Assembly (NCBI GenBank): GCA_021014325.1
Contig: CM037461.1
Span: forward strand, 1,265,501-1,329,500
Reading direction: 5' to 3'
Length of the DNA: 64,000 bases
From: Plazaster borealis
Lineage: Eukaryota; Echinodermata; Asteroidea; Forcipulatida; Labidiasteridae
Below, piece by piece: positions 10,909 to 21,262 of this stretch. Both the position numbers and the translations under genes were made by a program. The notes beneath the pieces were generated by a model, which worked only from the letters and a program-made list of their open reading frames with translations, searched no databases and had not been told where the DNA came from. Position 1 is the first letter of the stretch. Each line of letters begins with the position of its first letter.

Positions 10909-11240
10909 AGGTTTTGTACACTTTTGGTAACAGCTCAAAATCAGTGTCCACATTTTGTGTGATTCAACATATGCATGAACAAACCTGTGAAAGTTTGAGC
11001 TCAATTGGTCATCGAGGTCACGAGAAAATAGTGAAAAGAGACCTTATGTGTTTTCTGTTTTTTCAAACTATCACGCGTGATAACAACTATTGTTTTACTC
11101 ATTTCTCAGAAACGATAGCATGTTAGGCACAAATAATTTAAGGAACCCTTTCTACCATTACTTACTTTAAATCATGTAAGTTATGTGTGAATCTGTGAAC
11201 ATTTCTGTTTTTCGATCTTACCAAAGGTATACTTTCCCTT
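10909..11240. mobile_element. TTAA MITE with a recombined right end
   Basis: The left end aggttttgtacac is intact, but after cgatcttacc the sequence switches to aaaggtatactttccctt, the right end of the other family. This suggests recombination or conversion between the two families. Confidence 0.65.
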
Positions 11241-11310
11241 CAACGTACTTCAACGTGAGAGGAATAATTCATTTTATAAATCAAGGCAAAGATAATAGTC
11301 ACAGTTAATA

Positions 11311-12177
11311 CGGTTCAAGATCTTCTGTTGATCAACGCTAATTAAAGGAGCCTCGAGATTCTCCTCACTCAGCATAAAATCAATAACCAAAGAAGCTTGT
11401 GATTGTCATATAGCTTCATCCTGGTAGAAATCCCGTAGGTTTTGGTCTTCTCCAATTAGAAAGGGCAAGATGGTTTCCAACCTAGATGCGATCAAGCAAA
11501 ATGAGTCGTTTGTCGACCCAGGTCATTTTTCATTTGTTTATACATTTGAAAAGAGCATAATCTATGCTTTAATACTGTTAAAACCCCATGTTGATACCAC
11601 CTTTGGTTCAGAAGTTGTGAAAGTAGAAACACCAAGAGATGAGAGAATGAAACTGAGAAAAGGTCGAGTTGTTTATTGAAACTACATGGGCAAATTTTCT
11701 TTCAATGCTAATTTTAACCCCCTTTTGATGTTATTTATCAGGAAGGAAGTTGCCAATATACAACAAGATTTATTTTGCATTTAAATTTACAACAAAAATA
11801 TTTTCGAAAATGTCACCCCTGTTGGCCTGTTTCGGTTTGTTTCTCTGTATACTGATATTTCCGACAAACGACTCATTTAGCTTGATTGCATCACCTTAAT
11901 TACTAAAATTTTAATCTGAGAACCATTACTGTCCAGATACGTTTCTCAGATTGTGTATTCCAATTACGGATTATTCTTCCTGCGTGGACATAACCGCTCT
12001 GGATTTTTTTTCAACCTATTAGTAATTACCCTATAGAGAGAAATTTCATTACCAACAATCAGTAAACTGATTGATCTCTCAGTTTTGTTATTTCATTGTT
12101 ATTGCTACATGAAATTTGTGGAATTGAGTCTTATGATAATATCACTGATCATTGACTGACAAAAGGAGCCTAATTGG
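11311..12177. other. Intronic sequence, no exon seen
   Basis: It contains a core fragment of the TTAA outer family at about 11,905-12,005 (ctgtccagatacgtttctcag, gcgtggacataaccgctctgg). The short frame at 11,470-11,679 has no recognisable domain and no suitable splice sites. Confidence 0.45.
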
Positions 12178-13057
12178 AAATGTATGGTTAAACCAATTTC
12201 AGCAAAAATTCATTTACTTTCATTAACATGCATTCAAATTCACGCATTTTCCTCTAATCCACTCAAACTAGTGTTTCTTTTTAGCCATTCAAGTTCGTTT
12301 TCGTGCATACATTATTTTTTCTTCTCATTCAGATTCGTTTCAGTCATTCTATTTTATTTATAGGCATTCCACATTACACTTTAATAATACTTATAATAAT
12401 AATAATAATATTACTATGGGACATTTATATAGCACATGATGCAGGAGCCTCTATGCGCAACACATAACATAAAACAATGACATTATAAAAAGCAATAATA
12501 TGTTTAAAAAAATATCTTCAAACAAATGAGTCTTCAAAAGTCTCTTGAAAATCTGAAGAGAGTCGGCTTGGCGAATCTGAAGAGGAAAGTCCTTCCATAA
12601 CGATGGCTTTTTGACCATCGAATTTAGTGGAAAAGGTACCGTAGTTTGCGTCAGCAGGGATTGGTTAGCACAACGAAGAGGACGAACAGGAACATATTTA
12701 TGGAGAAAATCAGATATATAGTAAGGAGATTACCATGAAGAGCTTTGAAAGTGATGGGATTTAACTTATAAGTGATACGTGACCATACTTAAGTTGAATT
12801 TCTACTACCTATTTACACTTGATGAAATTGAATGAATTACTTGCCCTTGCTGTTGGCTTTTCAGAAATTGAATGAGTCTTACGGCCTAATGAATTTGAAT
12901 GATCTTGTTTGACCAGTGAATGCTAAACTGGTGAAATTGAATCACTCCTTTTAACTGTTGATTGCTGATTCAACGGAGCATTCATTTTTCAAGCGACATG
13001 AGCCGGGAATTAAATTGAATGGACTTTTGTTGAAATTGGCCGGGAAAACCCATACTT
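12178..13057. mobile_element. Foldback-like element with inverted arrays of a CATTCAA motif
   Basis: The left part (12,190-12,370) repeats degenerate cattcaaattc-type units. The right part (12,810-13,040) repeats gaaattgaatga, the reverse complement. The outer ends also match inversely (gtatggttaaacc with ccaatttcagc on the left, versus gaaattggcc and cccatac on the right). A separate repeat with an AAT run occupies the middle (12,390-12,770). No coding frame. Confidence 0.55.
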
Positions 13058-14738
13058 TTTATTAAAACCTCAATAATATTGTATCCGAACTGATAGCTTC
13101 TAAATAAAAAGGTTTGATAAAACTCAACAGTCAGACTGTCCAGACCCGGGGATGTCTTTGTTTAAAACCCTGCGATGCCCCAGCCCTGTTAAATACTACA
13201 CGGAATGCCCTATATGCAGCGTGCAATACGTTCGGAAAACGTGTATATAGAATGTTGATTTCATACTTGTTTTCAAAGCTAATAACCTTTCCAGACGTTG
13301 TAGAGATAGTTTGGCAAAAATAAATCCATTTTTTTTTTTTTTTTTTGGGGGGGGGGTTAATTATTATGTTTTCAAATCTTAAAACCGCATTTTGTTAAAT
13401 GTTTTTTTAACAAACCTATGTTAAAGGTCAAATTCAAGGCCGTTTTGATTGAATATCATTGAAATTCAAGAATGAACCAAAACGGATCCCGTATAAAAAT
13501 GTACAGACCCATTTTTCTTAGAATGATATAATTGGATTTTGTGGATGTTGACAAATTTGGTCGCTGAAGGATATCGTATGCAATGGCTACATTTGCACAA
13601 TTTTAACGTGGGGTTTGTAATTTTTTCCTCACTCACATGAGGACTCTGTCTATTGGAAAATGAGTACATCACAAAATTGCATGTGACATTTCTCTTGTTC
13701 GTATTTCTCTTCGATATTATGACGCACTTTTGGAGTATAAAATGTGTTCTTGCTAACAATAACATAAAATAAAAAGACTGTTTAATAACAATATTTCAAA
13801 AGGTGCACCGATTTCTTACTTGAATTCGACAACAATATTTTGAACAAAACTTCCAGAAAAAAATGCTGAAAAACTTGGTCAAATTAAACCTTGATACCTG
13901 GTCTAGTTATGGATGTCCAGTAAATTTGGCCGTTGGTCATCTAGTGGTCATTTCGAGATTTTATTTTGCGAAATGCTCTGCCTCTCAAATTGCAGCCTAT
14001 GCTATATCTCGAGTCCTATAGAGTGTGCACATAATTTGGCCCTTGATTTCCTATCGATATTCACCGGTCAGACTCCTTGATTTCATGCATAGTGACACAA
14101 TATCTACGATTGTATGTCAAGCGTAACACGGAGACCTCACACGTTATGCAAATCAATACAAATTGATTGAGGAGGTTGATGCTTTATTAATAATAATAAA
14201 AAGCATATGGGAAATGCATAATAGTTACCGATAGTTTGCTTTGAGAGTTGTGAAGGATGGAAGTCTCTTTTTTAAACGGTGTTTTATCTGTTATTAAGAA
14301 ATTAAGAGGAAAAACAGGTTGAGAGTACGCCCTACTTAAATGGTCAAACTGGCTACAAAGGCGTTTGTTATGAAATTAATATGATTGGAAAGATGTTTTG
14401 TTAAGTGGAAACGTGTATAACTCCTTTGTAATGTTGATTGCATACTTTTTTCAAAGCTAATAACCTTTCCAGATGTTGAAGAGACAGTTTGACCCAATGA
14501 ATGTGTTTACACTGTAAAACCGTAGTACGTTTTTGTGCACAAACCTATTAGAAAGTGTTTTCTAACTGGAGATTCCGAGATCATGAGTCACACTGCCTAT
14601 AGGGTCATACACTATGTCAATCGGGCCTGTCTGAGGATAGGACAGGGTTTCACCTATTTTTGATAAAAACTAAACGAGTTATTAACTAAAATGTGTTTTC
14701 GGTCTACTGGCTGCAGACCGGTAGGCCATCGGAGAGTT
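13058..14738. other. Intronic dispersed repeats, no exon seen
   Basis: The block at 13,415-13,710 (ggtcaaattcaaggccgttt through cctcactcacatgaggactct) recurs at 38,350-38,640 and 42,890-43,100. The phrase caaagctaataacctttccag occurs twice (about 13,276 and 14,453). A T/G homopolymer run lies at 13,329-13,357. None is coding. Confidence 0.6.
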
Positions 14739-14742
14739 TTAA

Positions 14743-15110
14743 AGGCACTGAACACGTTTGGTAATTGTCAAAGACCAGTGTTCTCACTTGGTGTATCCCA
14801 ACATATGCATACGATAACAAGCCTGTGAAAATTTGGGCTCAATTGGTCATCGAAGTTGCAAGAAAATGATGAAAAAAAAAACACCCTTGTTGTACAAATT
14901 TCTGTGATTTCAGATAGGAATAAAAGGCTTCTTGCAAGAAGTCTTTTATTATTTTAGTGAGAAAATACCTCTTTCTCAAAAACTACGTTACTTCAGACGG
15001 AGTCGTTTCTCACAATGTTTTATACAATCAACAGCTCTCTGTTGCTCGTTACCAAGTCAGTTTTTATGCTAATATATATTTTGAGTAATTACCAAACGTG
15101 TACAGTGTCT
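14743..15110. mobile_element. TTAA MITE, 368-bp subtype
   Basis: It starts aggcactgaacacgtttggtaa and ends attaccaaacgtgtacagtgtct, with TTAA on both sides (14,739-14,742; 15,111-15,114). It pairs closely with the copy at 37,654-38,025, including an internal hairpin around cttcttgcaagaag. Confidence 0.8.
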
Positions 15111-15433
15111 TTAAAAGGTGTTTTAATTATTTCAGTTTTACGGCAAAAAGAACATACAAAGACCATAGTTGCAAATTTAGCATACAACGGTACTAAACCA
15201 ATAGAACCTAAAAGGTAACGAGCGATAAAACTCAAGACAACAGATGAACAAAACAAAAAGACAATTAACTAGACAATACCAACCGACTACCTAAACATGA
15301 CCCACAGGACTAAACCATACAAATGGGACAAAGAAGCCCATATCTTTTGTATCAGGTGACCCTTTTCTTGTGGCAATGGCCTTTTCTGTTATGAAATGGA
15401 TAAAAACAAACTCTGTGAAGTTCTTGATTCGCC

Positions 15434-15600
15434 TGGGCCCAATTTTATAAAGCTGTTTAGCTGCTTAGCAAATTACTTTGCTAGGCAAAAGAATCAGTGG
15501 GCACCAGTTGCAACAATGTAATCTCTATGGAATTTTGGCTGGTAACCAGTTTCTGTTAAGCAAGTTTTTATGCTTACAGGCTTAATATGAAATTGGACCA
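15434..15600. mobile_element. MITE with gggcccaatttcatagagc ends, copy
   Basis: It begins tgggcccaattttataaagctg and ends atgaaattggacc. Relatives lie at about 34,960-35,121, 35,939-36,540, 36,829-37,123, 40,892-41,838 and 60,030-60,372. A typical interior phrase is ctggtaacc. Confidence 0.65.
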
Positions 15601-15749
15601 AGTAGACCTTATGAATTGACGTCATACAGCTGCCATCGTAGAGGTAAACCTTACAGGTACCATCTGATTTTGCTAAACAGGTCATTGACCAGTGTCTGCT
15701 TGGTAATAAAAACAATTTCTAGCTGTGCCAAAAGTATGGAATTCCATAT

Positions 15750-16090
15750 CTGCCACCGTGCGCCACCCGTCGCCCTTCGCCAGTCGCCCGTCGTGCGTCG
15801 CCCTTGTGTTTATTATAAAATTACTTATCTGCCACCGTGCGTTGCCAGTCGCCCGTCGTGCGTCGCCCGTCGTGCGTCGCCCTTGTGTTTATTATAAAAT
15901 TACTTATCTGCCACCGTGCGTTGCCCGTCGCCCGTCATGCGTCTCCCGTCATGCGTCTCCCGTCTTTCGTAGTGCTTCTGCCGTCGTGCGTCGCCCGTCG
16001 CCCGTCTTTCGTCGTGCATCGCCCGTCGTGTTTCACCCATCATGCGTCGCCCGTCACCCGTTCCCCTTCGTGCGTAGCCGTTCGCCCCCT
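15750..16090. repeat. CGTCGCCCGT minisatellite with an 80-bp higher-order unit
   Basis: Short degenerate cgtcgcccgt/cgtgcgtcgcc units are interspersed with three copies of tgtttattataaaattactt or related sequence and tctgccaccgtgcg. The Arg/Pro-rich frames across it are artefacts. Confidence 0.9.
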
Positions 16091-16969
16091 TTCCTCCCCA
16101 AACACGTGACTCTGCGATACATAGAGGGAAGAATGAAATCATATATGTAGGCCTAGCCGTCTGCAAGCAAATCATGAGATGAAACAAAGTGTGACCACAA
16201 AAAACATGTTGATGCTATTCGATATATGCATCATTTTGACACTCAACAACATGTTTTTTTAAAGCCAAAGGTTTTGTCATTTATGAAGCTTTTTCCCGTG
16301 TCGAGTAAGAATCATGTATTTCAAAGCAAGCTTTAAAAAACGTTTGAGGCGTCGGGGGGGGGGGGGGGCAAATGTTTAAGAGCAAAGCCACAAGAAGAAC
16401 GAATTCTTGCTATGTGAACCAGAAACATCAGGGTTACTATTCCACAATAAGTGTTATGTACTCTTTTACGTGCACTACCAATCCTAGTACACGGACCTAC
16501 GGATTAAAGGGACACACCGGTTACCTGTTCACGTAGTTTAGTCATGTAGAATCAAAGACAATTATTTCTAGATGGTTTTTATATTTTTGTAATACAAAAA
16601 TATCACGTAATTAACGAGAAATGACCGACAAAAGCAAAAGCGGTCAAAGGTCATCGTATACGCTTTATCAGCCGTTGCAAGTGTCAAATTTACGGGATAC
16701 ATGCTTTATGCAATGTTGCATGTAGACTGGTGCTCTGTTTGTATAAGTGTTTTATTACTACAAGGCATGAGGATCCAGTCCACGTTATCCATCTGAAAGT
16801 GTGTATGAACAACGGACATGGAAACCGGTCAACTCGCACCCAAGCAAAGACGCCATTTACAAAGTCGCCAACTACAAAGTCGCCCCGAGCAAAGTCGCCC
16901 CCACACATACAAACTCGTTCCCTCTCAAAGTCGCCCTTCATGTAACAAATTGGTGTGTTTGGACTTCAG

Positions 16970-17450
16970 GGGAACGAAAGCTATCTTGAGGGAACAAAAT
17001 TAGCTATCTTGAGGGAACGAAAGAGGAATTCTGGGGAACAAAATTCATTGCGAGAGAACGAAAGCGTACTTTTAGGAACGAAAGCATATTTCGGGTGAAT
17101 TAAAGTATATTTCGGACAAAAATTTGAAAGGAAACAAAAGCTTTTTTTTTAGGGAACGAAATCTCCTTTCGAGCTAACGAAAGTATATTTCTTGCGAACA
17201 AAATCATATTTCGAGGAAATGAATGCGTATCTTCAGCGAACGAAAGCGTATTTATGTGGAACTTAATCGTATTACGGGGGAAAGAAGGCGTGTTAAAGGG
17301 AACGTGAACCTATTTTTCTAGAAATAATCTATTTTGTTACCTAGAAAAACATTCTGCGTTTACACAATGAAAAATAATATTTTGGGAGACAAAATTATAT
17401 TTTCATCGAATTAAATAATATTTTGAGGAAACGAAATGATTTTGTTGGAA
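16970..17450. repeat. Degenerate GGAACGAAAG tandem motif
   Basis: The words gggaacgaaag, ggaacaaaa and aacgaaagcgta recur about every 25-35 bp with heavy decay. It lies inside the 1.86-kb TTAA element. Confidence 0.7.
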
Positions 17451-18172
17451 TTTTGTGTGTGTCGAGGGATGCAATAGAAATTTCGAGTGAGGTATTTGTG
17501 TCTACCTTTTCATTTTTAATTTCTTCTTCACTTGTCCCGTCAGGGGCTCCGTTTTTTTTTTTTTTTTTTTTTTTTTTTTTGGGGGGGGCTCGTTTTTTTC
17601 TAATTGTTTGACACAAATATTGTTTAAACTAATTGCACCGTCAATATAAAAGTGGTATTCCTATGTATTGACATAAATCTTATTTAATAACCAGAAATTT
17701 GGTACAAATCGGGTCAAGGAACGTACACAGAGCATTGAAAAGTTGCAATTTTGAAACAACGGATTCGATCAACGAGGTGTACCGACTAGCAAACCCGCAA
17801 TAACAACAACGTATAGTTGGTGGTCTGGCTCCCATACCCCTCCCACATGTTCATGAGCTTCCAGATACAGCTATCTCTTGGCTAGCGGGTTTCTGTCGCG
17901 CTAGCACCGCCGAGATACTCTGCTCGCCAGCTACACGACTGCCCCTGTGTTGCGTGTAGCGAGTCCCCACTCTGTGCACTGTAATACACGCTTCCGTTGC
18001 TCGAACTCTCTGAAATAAAATCTTACGTTCGATTGTTTTGTTTTATTTACTTGTATCCATAATTTGAATACCTATTTTTGTGTGTCAAATATTCATGAAT
18101 TCTTGTTAAAAAAAACAGAGTTTAATTCGGTGCAGTAATTAAAGTTTATACGGCTGGAAGTAAAACTATCTC

Positions 18173-18232
18173 CGAAGATCACGAGGGTTATCCGAACCAA
18201 AAAAGTGGTTCGGATAACCCACGTGACCTTCG
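18173..18232. repeat. Long hairpin near the right end of the TTAA element
   Basis: Arms 18,173-18,198 and 18,207-18,232 are complementary at 24 of 26 positions (core gggttatccgaacc / ggttcggataaccc) around an 8-nt A-rich loop. Confidence 0.9.
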
Positions 18233-18520
18233 TTTTTTTATGCGTAAAAACAGCCAAATTTGATGGTATATTTTTTCAACTGTTCTTCTCCATTCCTGGA
18301 AGACCTTTAGAGTCATGTTTTAGTGTATTTTGTAGCCTAAATAGCCCAACGAAGCCGGTGTGTCCCTTTAATTTCCCATCCGAAGGACAAAGCGATTATG
18401 GTAAAACATCTTGCTCATTTATACCAGTGTCATGGCCGGGACTTGAACCCACACTCTGCTGATCAGAAACACCAGAGCTTGAGTCCGGTGCTCTTAACCG
18501 CTCAGGCACGACATGCCACG

Positions 18521-19311
18521 TGATTATATCTGTCCTCTGCATTTTCAGTTCGTCTCCAGTCGCGACACTGCTGTCTTCTAGTAGGGTCTAGTACCGGATG
18601 ATTGAGATTATTGAGTTTCATCTTCCCATGTGTCGGTTCCTCTGTAAAGGATGTCGTCAGGGGCGGATACGGGGGGGCGTGGGGGCGTACGCCTCCCCTT
18701 TTCGTCAGCCAAAAAGAGAAAAAAAAATCAGAGTTTCATCTTCCCATGTTTCGGTTCCTTTGTGATGGATGTCGTATAGTCCTATAGAGAGCGCCTGCGA
18801 CTTGTAACCTTCGTCCTGCTATGTTTCTCGTCATAGTGATAACCCCGTCGCCGCTAGTCTATTACCGCATGGCTTTGAAAGGGTTGAGAAAAATTGCATT
18901 TAACTCGCGTGCAAAAAGCCGAGGCACGAGTTGTTTTAGTGTGGGCGGCCGTTGTGTACCAACAAATAGAAAATTGAAAACTCTGTTCATCTCATACCTT
19001 GCCTTTGACCTTATTGCTTAGTGCGCTTTACCGTTAAAAGAAATTGTCCATATGCGTCGCCCGCGAGGTCAATGCAACGCACAAGTACCAATCAATTGGT
19101 CAATCTATCAAAAGTTTTTTATAACGCGCCAAAATCAATTAGCTCGCTCTAAGCCGCTGAGGCACATTTAAATAGTTAGTAAGCCTGCTGAAGCAGGTGT
19201 CAAAGTTGTCATCTAAAGAGATACTAATCTCTAGTTTGACTTCTATTTTAACACAGTTTTTCTTTACTTCACTTATATTTTCTTTGCTCATTGCATCTTG
19301 TTTTGTTTCAG
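18521..19311. other. End of gene 1 intron 1
   Basis: It contains the duplicated phrase gagtttcatcttcccatgt (about 18,612 and 18,732) and the polypyrimidine tract leading to the acceptor at 19,310-19,311. No other exon is supported. Confidence 0.5.
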
Positions 19312-19524
19312 GTTTCGATTGTTCGATTGGCCAAGAGCCGGACGCTGATGCCGGCAATAGATACCGCTGGGTCATTCCTGTAGATGACCCTTGTAAGTGC
19401 ACAAGGCTTCGAGTCGGTGGTCTGAACACTCACACACCGTGCAGGCACTTCAATGTTACCTACTATGACACCTTCCTGCGTAGCGACAAAGCAGAAGAGA
19501 TCAGACAATGGCTCAATTGTACAG
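19312..19524 (+). CDS. Gene 1 exon 2: Cys-rich N-terminal module
   Basis: The exon follows a strong acceptor (ttttgtttcag) and is read in phase 1, encoding residues 22-92. It contains FDCSIGQEPDADAG, then VDDPCKCTRLRVGG, TPCRHFNVTYYD and QWLNC, giving five cysteines and two N-glycosylation sequons (NVT and NCT). It ends at CTGTACAG-type sequence with donor GTTAGT, again phase 1, so it is a symmetric 1-1 exon. I do not recognise the module. Its Cys pattern and sequons fit an extracellular region. Confidence 0.65.
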
Positions 19525-19627
19525 GTTAGTTCTTGACAAAGCTGGTGGAGTAAAAACAATTCCTGTTGAGACTTCCCTACCTTATTTTAGAGCTCCACTA
19601 CATTTTGTTCTTGCCACTCCCGCACGC

Positions 19628-19915
19628 ATATTTTTTGTTTACACCGCAGCGAGGGGTTTTGTACTGTAATACTGCCAATTCCTGTCTTGAGATGAGACTA
19701 CAAACATTTATGCCTATAATGGGTTAGGTTTAGGGTTAGGGTTAGGGTTAGGGTCAGGGTTAGGGTGAGGGTTAAGGTTAGGGTGAGGGTTAGGGTTAGA
19801 GTTAGGGTTAGGGTTAGGGTTAGGAATTAGGATTCGACATAGTCTCCTATCTCAAGACGGAATTAACAGTGTTTCAGTACAAAACCCCTCGCTGCGGTGT
19901 AAAAAAAAATACGCC
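19628..19915. mobile_element. Foldback element with a telomeric-repeat core
   Basis: The left arm (about 19,628-19,712: acaccgcagcgaggggtttt, gtactg, tgtcttgagat) is the inverse of the right arm (about 19,842-19,915: atctcaagac, cagtacaaaacccctcgctg, cggtgt). Between them is a degenerate TTAGGG array. The symmetric architecture with a telomeric centre is visible directly in the sequence. Confidence 0.85.
19721..19824. repeat. Interstitial (TTAGGG)n tract
   Basis: About 17 hexamers, mostly TTAGGG with variants (TCAGGG, TGAGGG, TTAAGG, TTAGAG). It lies in the loop of the foldback at 19,628-19,915, in gene 1 intron 2. Confidence 0.97.
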
Positions 19916-19924
19916 TCCCGCACT

Positions 19925-20617
19925 TTTTTGTTTTGTATAGATAATTTCGTTCCACGACATTAGTCCAAGATGACAGTTCTTTAATCAGTAGTTCACCCTT
20001 GGATTACACTTGTTGACAAGTTGTTAATGTTTGTCGCGGCCGGTGATAGTCGAGTCGCAGTGAAATAATATGGTATACACTCAGCTCTCCGCGATCGTAG
20101 ACTGCTCACGCGAGATCACTGCTCTCGCGCGAAGCCGCTGGCACCCGACTAGTCCCCATTAAATGAGACCGTCGTGAGAGCAGTAGTGTCGCGGGGGCCA
20201 CCAGTCTCGCGAGAACTTCGCCCGAGTTGCGAGAATCGCGGAGAGAGTCGGAACGCTATCATCGCGATAAACCATTAACGACCTTTTCCACAAGTCTTCC
20301 CTTGGACAAGTGCAGGAGCTCGTGTGAGAGGGTGGCAAATTATGAACAATTAATTGAAGCGGAATTTGATCCTGGCACCTCCAGATTTTTGTTCAGGTAT
20401 TCACCGAAAATTGTCTTACAATGTACTGAGCCACCCCCGCGAAAGGTGAACATATTTCTCGGCGCAGTCTAAAAATATTTTCTTGGTGCGCCAAGAATAG
20501 GGGTAAACCGTTAGTTCAGCATTCGATAAAAATAAATTAAGGAATCACACTAAGGAAGCACGGTACTGCAGCTGCATTAAGAGTGACATTTTTTAATTAG
20601 TACACAAATTAGTGAAG
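19925..20617. other. Gene 1 intron 2: CG-rich palindromic block, no exon
   Basis: The stretch 20,080-20,250 is rich in CGCG and carries inverted words such as ctctccgcgat and atcgcggagag, so it is probably another small foldback. The frame at 20,227-20,472 crosses it and shows no domain. Confidence 0.45.
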
Positions 20618-20618
20618 T

Positions 20619-21010
20619 TGACTTTTAGTAGGCTTGCAACAGTTTGACAATCATAAAAATATCCTTATGGAGTATTCCAGTCTTCAGGTCTCTAAATACT
20701 TCAATTTGAATAATTTGCAAAATAAATTATAACATTTCTTTGCGTTTTGGATATTCACATATTTCAATAGAAAATATATGGAATAACCATGGGTATGATT
20801 GCTGCAATTTTGTTTAGAGTAGTACAAACATATTTGAGTTTGACTTTTAGTAGGCTTGCAACTGTTTGACAACATTTATAGAAATGTCCATATGAAGTAT
20901 TCCAATGTTCAGGTCTATAAATACTTCAATTTGATTAATTTGCAAAATAATTATAATTTTGTTTGCGTTATGGATATTCACATATTTTAATAGTATATGT
21001 AATATCCATG
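20619..21010. repeat. Two tandem copies of about 219 bp
   Basis: gacttttagtaggcttgcaac starts each copy (about 20,620 and 20,839), followed by gtattcca, ttcaggtct, aaatacttcaatttga and tggatattcacat. The second copy has small indels. Confidence 0.9.
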
Positions 21011-21262
21011 GGTATGATTCCTGCAATTTTATTCAAAGTAGAATTTTCTAAGTTGATCCTTTGAACTGATGTGAAATGTAATGAAAAGGGGTTATCTGGA
21101 AGGATGGGGTGAATTATTAGTTTTTGAGAGAGTTAGGCAATAAGAGTGATTTCCTGAGACAGCTGCAGCACACGTGCTTCCAAGGAGGGTTTTTAAATTG
21201 GATCTTTAAAGCGGGTCTACATTTATTGTTAACAGTCATATTTGTTATTCTTTATACTAAAG

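Larger units (their letters stand above)
9298..11310. repeat. Tandemly duplicated cluster of TTAA elements
   Basis: The marker aatattcattttataaatca preceded by acgtactt occurs at about 9,298, 10,455 and (diverged) 11,240, framing two large repeats. Each contains an outer element (9,365-10,112; 10,522-10,904) followed directly by an inner-type element (10,117-10,451; 10,909-11,220). Only the first repeat has the further insertion at 9,428-9,768. Confidence 0.8.
16508..18367. mobile_element. 1,860-bp TTAA-flanked element with internal degenerate arrays
   Basis: The termini agggacacaccgg and ccggtgtgtccct are exact inverted repeats, flanked by TTAA on both sides (16,504-16,507; 18,368-18,371). 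The insertion is inside a SINE. The interior holds caaagtcgcc units (16,855-16,940), ggaacgaaagc-like units (16,970-17,450), a T/G homopolymer, and a long hairpin (18,173-18,232). No transposase is recognisable, so it is a non-autonomous element. Confidence 0.85.
16385..18520 (-). mobile_element. tRNA-Leu-like SINE split by a 1.86-kb insertion
   Basis: On the minus strand the head is at 18,425-18,520 (box A from ccgctcaggcacgac, box B from gggacttgaacccac) and its body resumes at 16,385-16,503 (agaacgaattcttgc, gaaacatcagggttac, ttttacgtgcactacc). In intact copies (for example 56,509-56,845) these two parts are contiguous. The TTAA-flanked element 16,508-18,367 interrupts it. Confidence 0.8.

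Noticed and set aside
10779..11126. 115-codon frame, and the similar frame at 1952-2314 on the minus strand
   Set aside because: Both are incidental frames inside TTAA MITEs and recur wherever the element occurs.
15725..16187. Arg/Pro/Ser-rich and Arg/Thr-rich frames on both strands
   Set aside because: Overlapping frames on both strands coincide with the CGTCGCCCGT minisatellite and show no splice or start context.
21124..21262. N-terminal extension of gene 1 exon 3 with a membrane-like hydrophobic stretch
   Set aside because: There is no ATG in it, and a pyrimidine-AG acceptor at 21,261-21,262 matches the phase of the upstream donor. The stretch is best read as intron.
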